Shown: in pieces, positions 20,701 to 34,300 of the stretch
How positions within the stretch are numbered: the stretch's first letter is position 1
How the letters are laid out: every line of letters starts with the position of its first letter
Assembly: GCA_036365145.1 (NCBI GenBank)
Contig: JAEOAD010000030.1
Coordinates: 10,664,501 to 10,728,500 of the forward strand
DNA: 64,000 bases
Direction of reading: 5' to 3'
Source of the DNA: Orientallactaga sibirica
Taxonomy: Eukaryota > Chordata > Mammalia > Rodentia > Dipodidae
Translations under genes and position numbers: made by a program
Notes under the pieces: model-generated
The model's database searches: none
What the model was told of the DNA's origin: nothing
What the model saw: the letters and a program-made list of their open reading frames with translations, nothing else

Positions 20701-23700
20701 AGGATTTTGAATATGTTTCACTAATATGTGGACACATAGCTTTGCATATATTATCTTAAATATTTAAGACAGCAATGTTAAATTTGAAGTCTTTTCTTAT
20801 TGTCTAATGAAGCTAGAGAGGGGAGGAAATGGGAAAGGAGGGAGAGAGAGAAGATAATAAAAGATAGGTGTCAACTTGAAGAACAATGTGTAGCACTTAG
20901 GACTGTATTATTAGGAAGAACAGACCTGAACTATTATTAGGAAGAACTAGACTCTTGTTCTAGTGTGGACACTCACAGCTGGAAGGCACACCACACTGAA
21001 AGCAACAGCAACAAACAGCACTAGGGCTGCTATAGTCCATTACTGAACTGGGTTGAACACTCCTCCACTAGTGATAGTAATAGTGATAGGGCCATGAGCA
21101 TGCTAGACAAGCACTTAGAATTCTTCTCTATTTTTGAGTTTTAAGAGATCTTGGTCTATTTTGGGTAACAAAACATATCTTTATCACATACATGTTTTGT
21201 CTTTCACTCTTGCATAGAGAAAATTCTCAACTTTATCTAAGTCCAGCTTTTTAATTCTTTCTCTCATGGATTGTTCTCTTGATGTTATCAAATCATTGTC
21301 AAACCCATAGCCACCTGGATTTTCTCTTCCATTATCTTCTGGGAATTTCAGCATTTTCTTTGTTATGGATGGCCCATTGCTGCAGAACCATCTGTTGATG
21401 ACTCTCCACTGTACTGTCTTTGCTTCTCTGTCAAAGATTAGCTGACTCTGTGTGGGTCTACCTCTGGTATACTATGTTCAACTGATCTACTATTTTTGCT
21501 GTGCTACACTGCCTGGATTACTGTATCTTTATAATAAGTTCTAGTGTCAAGAGAGTACCAGTCTGTCCACTCTGTTCCCTCTAGTATTGATTTGGCTATA
21601 AACATTAGAATCAGTTTGTTAATTTCCACAAAATAACATGTTGGAATTTTGTCAGGAATTGCAGTAATCTAGATTAAGTTGTGAAGAACTAACATAATAT
21701 TGAGTTTTCCTAGTCATAAGTAAAGACTATTACTATGTTCATATAGTTCTTCCTTGATTTCTTTTGTTAGTTTTGTACTTTCCTTCCTATAGATAGTATA
21801 CATATTTTGCTGGATTTTTACCTACATTTTTTGACCACTGCTATGTAAATGGTATTTTTTGGTGTGTGGTGTGTGGAATGCATGCAGAGACCAGAGGATG
21901 ACATCAGGTGTCCTCCTCTATTGTTCCTCTGTCTTACTTCCTTGAGAGTTTTGGAGCTAGTTTTTAAACTTTTTAAATTTATTTATGTGCAAGAGAAAGA
22001 GGGGGAAAGAGAAACCAAAAAAAAAAAAAAAAAGAGAGAGAGAGAGAGAATAGGCACACCAGGGCCTCTAGGCACTGCAAACGAACTCCAGATGTGACTT
22101 TGTGCATCTGTCTTATGTGGGTCCTGGGGAATCAAACCTGGGTCCTTAGACTTTGCAAGCAACTGCCTTAACTGCTAAGCCATCCTTCCAGCCCAAGGAA
22201 CTCTATTTTTTTCCATAGACTGGCTGACAGAAAACCCCAGTGATCTCTGCCCCACTCAGAGCCGGGGTTATAGGCATGCATGGCTACTGTCTGGCTTTTT
22301 AAGTAGGTTCTGGGGATTAAACTTAGGTCATCATTCTTACGCAGCAAGTGCTCTTAACCACCAAGTCATTTCCCCAGCACAAATGTTCAATTTTTATTTT
22401 ACATTTATTAAAGTATTTTTATAGAATGTGGTCTGTTTTGGTAAATGTATCATGTGTTGAGAAAAAAAATTTTTTTTTAAGTTTTTCAAGGTAGGGTCTC
22501 ACTCTGGCTCAGGCTGACCTGGAATTCACTCTGTAGTCTCAGGGTGGCTTTGAACTCACGGTGATCCTCCTACCTCTGCCTCCAGAGTGGTGGGATTAAA
22601 GGCGTGTGCCACCATGCCCAGCTTGTATTTTGTTTTTGATAAAACAATGTAGGGCCAAGCATGGTGGTACACACCATTAATCCCAGCACTTGGGAGGCAG
22701 AGGTAGGATCTTCAAGAGTTCGAGGCCACCCTGAGACTACATAGTGAATTCCAGGACAGCCTGAACTAGAGCAAGACCTTATCTCAAGAAAAAAAACAAA
22801 AAAAAACAAAACAAAACAACAACAACAACAACAAAACAGCGTACAGATAATCGATTTGTTTAAGCATCCTTCATCTGGAACTTGAAATGTTTCAAACCTG
22901 ATGTGAATCTCTAATAGTTCTGGTTTCTATAGCATATGAATGTCAGGTTTTCAGATTAGGGTATTTTAATTGGTAAGGTCTGTGCAAATATTCATATTCT
23001 TCTCCAAAGTGTAGGCAGATGGTCATCAAGCTCATGAAAAGATGTTCCATATAATAGTAACTATGAGGAAAATGCAAAACAAAATCACAGGACTGGGGTT
23101 GTGGCTCAATGGTAGGATACTTGCCTAGGATATGTGAAGCACTAGGTTCTATCCCCAGAACTAGAAAAACAAAATCCTAGTACTTTACACACATGAGGTC
23201 AGGTTTGCTGTTGTGAAAACAAACATGAACAAATAGAACAAGCATTAATGGGAATGTTAACACAGAAGATAAATTAATTGCATGATATTCCATGCTTATA
23301 GATTCGATAAGACTTAATATTGCTAAAATGTCTATATGACCCCAAACAATCCAAAGACTCGTTCAAAATTCCAATGGATGGTTAGGGGGATGGCTCAGCA
23401 GGTAGCAAGCATGTGTGCAAGCTGTGCTGCAAGCATGAGGACCTGAAATCAATCTCCAGTGCACATGAAAATGCCAGGCATGGCGGCACATGTCTGTAAT
23501 CCCAGCACTGGGGAGACAGGAGATTCCCTGGAGCTCATTGGCTAGGTAGTATAGCCTAAGTGGTAAACTCCAGGCCAATAAGAGATCCTGTCTCAAAAAG
23601 AGGTGGGTAGCATCCCCGAGGATGGCATCTAAAGCTGTCCTCTGGTCTCTACACACACATACAGAATCAAGTTTTTCACAGACAGCAAAAACTTCTAAAA

Positions 23701-25346
23701 CTCATATGGACTATCAAAGGATCCCATGGACCAAGGCAATATTAAAGGAAAAAATTAAGCTGGAGGTCTCATCCTTTCTGATTGCCAAGCATTATAAAAC
23801 TACAGTAATCAAGATTAGAGATATTGGCAGAAAGACAGGCAGATGGGCAAACAGAACAGAAAACCTAGAATTATACCCTTGAGGGTTTATAATCTTTGAT
23901 AAGGGTGCCAAGACTACAAAAGGAGAATGACAGTCTCTTCAACAAATGATGTTGCAAAGATATGCACATACAAAACAATCACACTGGATACTTCTTATAC
24001 ATGCAAAGATTACCACAAAATGAATGAAAACTCTAAATGTGAACCTGATACTATACAACTATGAGAGAAATCATACTGATGATAATCTTCCTAGTCTTAA
24101 ATTTGACAATCATTTCTTGCTTAGCAAACAAAAGCAGAAACACATGTGAAGACATCAAACTTCAATACTTCTGCATAACCAAAGAAACAAGGCAAAGAAA
24201 AGCCAGCCTACAGAATGTAAGAAAATAGTTGCAAAACATGATTCTGATAAAGAAACAGTACCCCAGAATAATTAAATTACTCAGGCCAGGCATAGTGGCA
24301 CAGGCTTTTAATCCCAGCACCTGGGAGGTAGAAGTAGGAGGATCACTGTGATTTGAGACCAGCCTGGAACTACAGAGTTCCAAATCAGCATAGGTTAGAG
24401 TGAGACCCTCCCTCAAAAAATACACCACCACCAAAAAACCCCAAAATTATTCAGTACTGGAAAGATAGCTCAACAGTTAAGTGCACTTCCTATGCAAGCA
24501 TGAGGGCCTGAGTTAGACATAATTCCAATCTCCAGATTCCATCTAAAAAGCTGAGTGTGGCCTGTAACCCTAGTAGCACAGAGGAACAGACACCCTAAGA
24601 TCCTCAGAGTCCCACAGACTCAGGAATCAGTAAAGAGACTCTGGCTCAGAACAAGACCAGGAAGAAGAACAATGTGGAATAGGGCACATAAAGTTCTGCT
24701 CCAGACACATCAGGAGAATACCCACAGCCACAGGGTAGCAGAGACAAGAATCATCAGAGACCCTCGAGCCACATCAGGAGAGTGCCTAGTCACAGGATAG
24801 CAGAGATCAGAATCATCAGAGACACTCAAGCTCCAGAATCAGTGGAGAGACAACACAGATGAACCTTGAGGACATTATGTTAAGTGAAATAAGCCAATCA
24901 CAAAAGACAAATGCTATGTGATTCTATTTGCAAGTTATGTAGAGTAGTCAAATTTATAGAGACAAAGTAGGACAGTGTTGCTGGGGAGGAGGAAGTGGCG
25001 AACTGCTCAATGGTTAGTTTCAGCCTTTCAAAATGAGTAAGATCTAGAGATGTGTTGCACAAGGTGCATATAGTTAATAGTACTGTATTGTACAGTGAAA
25101 AATGGATGTACTTCATACCTAACAGGATGGCTAAAGTAAAAATATTCCAGTCATGGAGAGATGGCTTAGAGGTTAAGGCATTTGCCTGCAAAGCCAAAGG
25201 ATCCTGGTTCGACTCTCCAGGACCCACGTAAGCCAGATGGCTCAAGGCAACACATGCATCTGGATTCGTTTGCAGAGGCTGGAGGCCCTAGCGCACCATT
25301 CTTTCTCTCTCCCTCCCTCCCTCCACTCCTTTTTCTCTCTCTCAAA

Positions 25347-25393
<47 letters not shown>

Positions 25394-28300
25394 AATATAT
25401 TTAAAAATTAAAAACAAAATTCCAGTCATGACTAGGTTAGATTTCACTGTTGACAGAAAGATGTACATCCTGGATCAACAGTATCACAACCCACAAGAAC
25501 CTAGAGGGGGCCACAGCAGAGACCTGAAATGAGTTGGGTAGAAGATGAAGTGTGGTATGTCAAACTGAAGTTATTGGGACATGAATGCCTGGGGCCCATC
25601 AACATCCTCTAGCACTGGTAAGACTTTCTACCATTGATTCTACCCTGGAGCTGAAGAAAGCAGTCTGTCAAACTTCACAGGGTTCCCCCCACAGCTACCC
25701 TTAAATACCCTGAATGAGCTCTGTTAGGTCACAACCAAGATCAGGATGCTGGTGGTGTGGTAGGTAGGCTTCCATATGGTGGCTTGTTGTGGGGGCTGGG
25801 AGAATCCCTTTTTTGGATGCAATTCTAGCCTTCCTAGACATTGTCTTTTAAAAAAATTTTTTTTATTTACTTATCTGGGGGGGGGAAGCAGACAGAATGG
25901 TGCACCAGGGCCCCTAGCCACTGCAAATGAACTCCAGATACATGTGCCACTTTGTGCATCTGGCTTACATGGGTACTGGGGAATTGAACCTGGGTCCTTT
26001 GGCTTTGTAGGCAGGTGCCTTAATCACTAAGCCATCCCTTAAGCCCCTTCCTAGACATTTTCACAATGCCTTTGCCTTCTAGCAGGAGGCTGGTAGCAAG
26101 CAGATCCCCCAGGGCACTGAAGAAGAATGAGACTTGGTCCTGGGGCAGAAATGAGTACTATCACTGGTTCAAATGTAGAATGACTCAGGGAAGTTTCACT
26201 GTTTGCATTATTTCCTGCTTTCTTTTGACAACTCCCCATTCTCTCTGCAGCATCAGCTGTCGTCTGGGTCTCTTGTTTCAATCCTCATCTCTGAGCTGCA
26301 GTTTCTTCTTTCCTCCTGTCACTCCATTTCCCCAAGATAACCAGGCAGGATCCCCATGGATCCTGCTCTTAAGGAAGCCAGCAACATTTGTAGTTGTGGC
26401 TTGCTGGTCCTTATCTCTCAGACTCAGTTGGTCAGGCCCTATATTTTTCTACTTTAGTTATTTTCTACTTTAGTTTGATACACCCCCCACCACCACCACC
26501 CAGGCAGGGTCTCACTCTATCCCTGACTGACCTGGAACTTAGCAGCACCAGGTGGGCCCCAGTGACACGACTACCTTAGCCTCCCTAGTGCTGGGACTAA
26601 AGGTGCTCGTGCCACCACACCCAGCTGAAACAACTTGTTATAAATGACTTTATCTTCAGGAAAGAAAGGAAGACCAAGTAATAACAAATCTCAAGAATAA
26701 AACTGGGCATGTGCCTAAGTGGCCTGGAGGAAAACAGGTGGAGCCTGACTAACTTTGTGTGCAGGGAGTTTAACTACTCTGAATGCAGGGTGAAGCCCTA
26801 GCCTGACCATTCTGTGCCATGAACGATTGAGGCTTTACCACCTGGGGTTCCCCCACCATCCCACACTGAAAGTTGAGGTGCCAAGGTATAATAGCTTTCT
26901 GCTCAACTTGCTGGCTAAAAAACAGAGAACTCCAAAGGAAAGAAGATCACAGGGTGAAGTAACCTAACAGCATCAGAATAGTACAATTCTTTCAAAATAG
27001 AAAACCCTTATGAAAGTCTAGCAGAAACATTTAGAATAGTAATCTGAAATTAACAAATACATGTATAGTGGACTATAATGGAAATGTAATAATATCTTTA
27101 ATGTAATTATAAGAAAAACATATAAAAAATTAATCAGGTCTCTGTATCACAACAACCACATTAAAGACTTACTTATATGCCAGGAGAATCTTCTCAAATT
27201 CAGATAAAACAATATCCAGCTCCATGATGTCACCAGTTCTCTTTCCTTCTAGACACCAAATATACATACTTCCAGAAATATCTAGAATATTAACTATAAA
27301 TTAATTTAATACACTGAATATTTATAATTTGTCTCTAAGTTCAAAGTTCTAAAAATCTGAATCAAAAAGCCCCTGCAAGTTACTGAAGACTGGTATTGCT
27401 GAAAAGCCATATATATTTCCTCCCATCCCAGGGCACTGTCATAAACCACAAACCCCATCTATACTCTCCCTGCTGTCTTCTTGGTTCTCCTTTCTGGGGC
27501 AGGGAGGGAGATAAGTCTAGATATTGATATGCTACAAGATAGGAGATCTTTCAGATACTTTAAACTTGCTGATATGAAGTTGTTATTTCTAGTCTTAATA
27601 TTATCATCTGTATAGCTTATGGTGGGAATACAGAATTATATGGCCATTTGGGAAAATAGTTTTCAAAGTTTGGCAATTTCTTGTAAAATCACACATAGAC
27701 CTATCCTATGATACATCGACTGCACTCTCTGTATCCCTCCCCCCAAATAAAAACATGTTAATAAAATGTTGCATAAAAATGTTCACAGTGGGGTTGGGGA
27801 TATAATTGAGTAGTGCACTTGTCATGTAATGGAATACAGAACCCTCTAAAAATCACCTCTGATGAGTTGATATGAAAAAAGAATAGGAGAACTTTCTAGA
27901 GTCACAGCATTTATATTTTCATGGTGGTGTGAGAGACACACATTTGCATTTCTCAGAACTCAGTGAGATCACTTAAGATCAAGGTATTTCATTAACTGTA
28001 CAAAGAGAAAAACTGTAAACACAGAAGTCCAATTAATGATGGTAAGCTAAAGTTTTCATAAGTGTGCTGATATCTGTGATTTATTTTAAAATACTTTAAA
28101 AGATTAAAATGGACTAACAGAAAGATAGATGATAAGGCATAATAAAATAATATAAATATATATATGTAAATATAAATATATAATAAAATAAGTATAATAA
28201 AATGCTGATTATATAATCCAGGCAATAGATATATTAATACAAACTGTAAATTTTGTTCTAATTTGTTTTCATGATAAAATGATGGGAAAATATTATTTCA

Positions 28301-31300
28301 AATTCAAATCTTCTTAACTCTAATTTGCTATTTCAACAACTTTATTTACAAATAGATGTTTTTTAGAGACACCTTCATATGAATATCAAAATACAATTCA
28401 GTACCTGAGTCAGTGGCTTTCCTTCTCAATCTCTTTCTTTTGCCAGAAGATACCTTATTAATTTTCTGAATTTCCAAAAAACAAAACACAAAAAGTAGCA
28501 AAGTTTTAAAAAAACCTTATAAAAATTATTTATGTAATTAACATTTATTTTGGTGTGTGTGTGCACATGCGCTTATGTTTGTGAATAAAGTATGTGTGGG
28601 GCATAGTGTATATGTAAAGGTCAGAGGACAGACAACCTTTGGTCCTTGAAGTCTATGGTTTGAGGCATGGTCTTTCACTGTTCGTCACTCTGTTCATGAA
28701 GTTCAAGGAAATTCTCTGCCTCCCTTCTGAGACATACCAGGATTATAGAAGCCTGCCATAGCTTCTGGCTTTTTTGTTGTTGTTGTTGTTTTTGTTTTTT
28801 TGAGGTAGGGTCTCACTCTGGTGCAGGCTAACCTGGAATTAACTATGTAGTCTCAGGGTAGCCTCGAACTCACAGTGATCCTCCTACCTTTGCCTCCTGA
28901 GTGCTAGGATTAAAGGCATGTGCCACCACGTTGGCCTTGCTTCTGACTTTTATATAGGGTCTGAACTCAAGTACTCAGTGTTGTGCAATATTTTATCCAT
29001 GGAGCCATCTTATCAGGACCAGCATAGTGTTATATTTGGGAAAATTTTCTTTCTTCAAACTTAAGGATTAAGAAGACAATATTGGGCTGGAGAGATGGCT
29101 CAGTTGTTAAGGCACTTGTCTGCAAATCCTAATGACCTGGGTTTGATTCCCCAGTATCCATGTAAGCCAGATGCACAGAGTGGTGCACGTACCTACAGTC
29201 ATTTTCATTGGCTAGAGACCTTGGTGCACCCATATGCTGTCTCTCTCTCTTTCTCTCTCTCTGACTTGCAAATAAATGAATAAGATATATAAAAAATGAA
29301 AACAATATTGTCAAACTGTTGATTGATATTATCAACATGTTGGCTACAGTTCTCATTTAACTCTAATGTGTTTGTTTTATAAATTAAGTTATATAAATTA
29401 TACAAAAAATTAAAAGAAAAGTTCCAGTTGACTTTTACAATCACTGCGATGGAGGAAATTGAACCATTATTATTTAATCTAACAATGTAGTAGTCAGGTG
29501 TGGTGATGTACCTTTAATCCCAGCACCAGGAGGCTGAGGAGAGAGGATCATGAGTTCCAGGTCAGCATGGGCTACATAGCAGATAAAGAAAAATAAAACA
29601 AAAGCAATGAATGAATCAGCTCAAACTTGCTTACAACCACAGTGAAAGAACCAGTGCTATAGATCATATAAGAGAAGGCCAAATACTCCTCTCAACGCTT
29701 CCAGGTTCTTTAGTCAGCTACCAAAGAAGCCGATAAAACAGATCAACAGGAGAAACCCACATTTAATCACCTGCACGTGCATGGGAGTCCTCACACACAG
29801 AAATCCCACTAAGCATGAAACATGAAACCAGAACATAAGAGAGACATTCATATTCATGCTACAGGGTGGACTAGGAACTCGGTCTTCTCAGAGATAAGGG
29901 CCTCAAAAGATGGTAACAAGAGGGAGAAAATGTAGAGTGAGTAAAGGTTTGTCTCACATGAAGTCTTTTAGGTCAGTTGCCTCACAGTAGCCAACTCCTT
30001 GACAAAAAACATTTTTATAGAGGGTAGCTTTCCTTCCAGATATAAATTCATTTCACAAAGCACAGTGTTTCAGAGCTACTCCTATGCCTGGAGTTTTTCA
30101 AAAATAATCACCTTAAATATTACAAAGAAGGATATTTGGATATTTTCAGGTAGCATATTCTGGCTCCTGTGTCTGTAGCCCCAACACCCTCTTGCCATAA
30201 ACAACCATAAGTAGGGGGATGGATACCAACTTTATTCAGGCATTACAACAGGCAACACAAGATTGGGTTCCCTGAGAAAGGAGAAACTCAGAAGGTGAAT
30301 CCAAGGAATACCAAACCAAGTATGGGGGCAATTTCTAAACAGACACACAGCAGGTGAAGTCCACAGACAGCTTGTCTATACTAGGCTGAAGAAGCAGATC
30401 TGGGGTCAGGAGCAGCTGGAACATTTGGAACAAGCTGCTCAGAGCATCAGGAGTAGGCCTGTGGTTTCCTGGGAGCCCTTAACCGAGTCGAGCACATAGG
30501 CAGGTAAGAGATGAGTACATCAAGGTTCCCACGAAGATGTTCATGGGATCAAGAACATAACAAGACAAGCAGTGTTGGGGAAATTAGATGGACATATTGC
30601 AGAGACCTCAGTGACAATTGTTAACCTGTCTACCAGACAGGAAGACCATGCTTAGGACTAAGAATCATAAACCTGAGCACGCACTCTTAGGGCATGCAGT
30701 TGCTAAAGAGGCAAAAACTGGTTCTTAAGGGAAGAACACAAAAAGGTCTTAGGCCAAACTGTCCTAGTACATGAAGTAATATGCATATTTGTGGGAATAG
30801 AATTTAACTGTTTGGGGAGAGTTTGTTTAGAGAGAAAATGCCTATTATAAAATGCTTCTTGCCGGGCGTGGTGGCACACACTTTTAATCCCAGCCCTCAG
30901 AAGGCAGAGGTAGGAAGATCGCCAAGAGTTCGAGGTCAACCTGAGACTACATAGTGAATTCCAGGTCAGCCTGGGCTACAGTGAGACCCTATCTCAAAAA
31001 AACAAACAAACAAAAAAAAGCTTCTTAGCAAGAGTTGAGAAAACCTGCCCTACAGTGTGCCCACTTTAGACCCACCCAAACAAAGCCTAAAACCAATTTC
31101 TGACCAGATCCACCAGGAAGACTAAGGAGAGAGAATATGGTAAGTATAATTCCAAGATGATTTGCATAATTCCTTCCCCTTCAGTGTGCATGGCACCTGT
31201 GCACATGACCAGATCCTCTTCCTTGATTATAGGTATCACCTGAGACATCACTGTAGCAACCTGGAATTCGTTTCTGGCTGGCTTTGCAGATGCAGGCACC

Positions 31301-34300
31301 ATACTGTGAGGGCCATGTGATCAGAACTTGTAGGCAGCACGTGGGAGGGAGGTGAGAGTGACCACAAACTCCAACCAGAGAAAAAACAAAGACCTCAGTT
31401 TACACTGTGAAATGATGATGCTAAAACAGATAAACAACCCTCAGTATGTGACAGATCAAGTAAACCACAACCCCCTTCACCACAACAACAAAATATAACA
31501 AGATGATATATCTGGAGTTCCAGGTAAGATGATGACATAGTGGCCACATCAAAGCAGCCAAGGGGGGAAATAACCAAAAAATTAGCAAAATTCACTCTTC
31601 TATTGAAGAGTGAAAGTGTATAAGGAATTATCAACCACAGCAGAAAATCAGGAGAGGCCCAAAGCTTATAGCAACCACAGAAGCAGGAAGAACTGGCTCC
31701 TGCAGTAGTCCGCAAGGCCACCAGGCTCTGCCTGAGCTGCAGGAGAAGCCAGGTGGAGGGATTTTCCACTCATACCAGCCTCCATGCAAAGTCAAGAAAC
31801 CTGAAAGAAAAGACAGCAGGGACCAGGTCAGTGGATGTGAAGAGGAGGATCATGGGGACTAGCTATGCAGCTCTGGTACAACTTCAGGAACCCTCCACAA
31901 CCTCCCCTCCCTCAACCACCAACACCAACAACCACTAGAGACCTGGGGAAGAGAAATCAGCTACACAGCTGATCCACTGACCCAGCCAGCCTAGCTGAGT
32001 CCACAGCACAGTAAAGAGGAACCCAAGCAGGCACACAGAATAGCTGAGACCAAAGCCATACCAAAAGGTAGCAGGGCCTACTTACACCGGATCAGTACTT
32101 GCCACAAAGCCTGCATTGAAAGTGCTAATCACACCTTCCATGTCAGAGCAGGTCATGTGTTAGATATGACTGATGGTCACCTTTGCCATTCTTAAATAAG
32201 ATGCATTTTGGGGTTCTCTTTTGTTGCTTCCTGATTTATAATGCCTTTGTCTTCTTCTGTCATTCTTGGCTGCAGGGTCTCACTCAGCCCCAGGATGATC
32301 TGGAACTCTTTACAGAACAGAAATCTCAGCCTCCCAGTTAACAGGAATAAGGGTATGGGGCAGCACACACCCTTAGGGACTTTGATTTTGTTAGATTATC
32401 TGTTGGTTTTGGTACCCTCTTATAGAAGACAGCCTCAGGTCACAGAAAGGAACTTCCAAACCAGGAACATAATGGAGGAGGGATATTTATTGAAGCTTAT
32501 AGATCCAGGGGAAGTTCCATCATAGCAGAAGGAGCTGGCCCTCTTTCACAGGACCAAGCAGAGACAGAAAAAGCCACATGCCAAAACCCAAAGCCACACC
32601 ACAAACAAACATACTTCAGGAACTCCAGGCCCTTTGCATGTCTTTACACTGGATTTGCAAATCCACTATTGCACCTTAGGGATGGACCCTAAGATCTGCC
32701 CACTGAGATAACCGCCAGCCAGGTGGCTGCAGATCTAAACTACAAACTAATAAAATATTGAATATATTGGGGCCATCTAATGAAACTACCACACCACTCT
32801 TACATATATACTCCATGGTCCTTTTGATTGAGTGTGTATTTTGCTTCACCCAGCCTAGTAGAATACTTGCATGGCAGGTAAACCCAACACCTAATGTAAT
32901 GTCTGCTGTTACTCTAGAAGTCATATAAAAGCCACAGTTGGCACCTTAAGTTCCTACACTGAAGATACATAACATCAGATTTACACGAATCATATCATCT
33001 GCAAATAAAGATAATTTGATCTTTTCCTTTCCAATTTTTATCCCTTTTATGTGTGTCTCTTGCCTTATTGCTATAACTAAGACTTCTAGTATTATATTGA
33101 ATAAAAGTGGGGGCAGTAGACACCCTTGTCTTGTTCCTGATTTTAGTGGAAATACTTCAAGCTTTTCCCCATTTAGTATTATGTTGGCTATAGGTCTGCC
33201 ATAAATAGCCTTTATTATATTAAGATATGTTCCTTCTATTGCCAATTTTATAGGGCTTTTATCATGAAGGGATGTTGGATTTTGTCAAATGATTTTTTTC
33301 CATCTAATGAGATGATCATGTGATTTTCGTCCTTCAGTCCATTTATATAGTTTATTACATTTATTGATTTGCATATGTTAAACTATCCCTGCATCTCTAG
33401 GATAAGGCCTACTTAGTCAGGGTGAATCATCTTTTTGATATATTCTTGTATTCTGATTGCCAATATTTTGTTGAAAACTTTTACATCTGTGTTAATGAGG
33501 GAGATTGGTCTGTAATTTTTTTTTTTTGTTCTATCTTTGTCTGGTTTTGGTATCAGGGTGATGCTGGCTTCATAGAAGAGATAAAAGTTGGAAAGGAAAA
33601 GATCAAATTATCTTTATTTGCAGATGATATGATTCTTTACATAGAGGACCCTAAAGATTACCAGCAAGAGCTGATAAACAGTTTCAGCAATGTAACAGGA
33701 TATAAAATAAACACACAGAAATCCATAGCCTTCCTGTATGCTAGCAACAAACATGCTGAGGTGAAATCAGGGAATCATTCCCATTCACAGTTGCATCAAA
33801 AAAAATAAATAAATAAGTGCCTTTGAATAAACCTAACCAAGGAAGTGAAGGATCTCTACAATGAAAACTTTAGAACACATAAGATAGAAATTGCAGAAGA
33901 CACTAGGAAATGGAAAGACATGCCTTGTTTTTGGATTGGAAGAACCAATATTGTGAAAAATGTCAACTTTACCAAAAGCAATCTACACATTTAATGCAAT
34001 CCCCATCAAAATTTCAAGGGTATTCTTAGCCAGGCATGGTGGCGCATGCCTTTAATCCCAGCACTTGGGAGGCAGAGGTAGGAGGATCACTGTGAGTTTG
34101 ATGCCACCCTGAGACTACATAGTGAATTCCAGGTCAGCCTGGACTAGAGTGAAACCCTACCTTGGGAAAAAAAAAAAAAAAAAAAGGAAGAAAGAAATAG
34201 GATAAACAATCCTAAAATTCATTTGGAAGTCCAAAAGAAAAAAACCTTGAAAATCCAAAACAAAACAATTTTGAGCAACAAAAATAAGGTTGGGGCTATC

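Noticed and set aside
26066..26473. 135-codon open frame
   Set aside because: Starts beside a SINE and ends in low-complexity sequence near a B1; no domain recognised.
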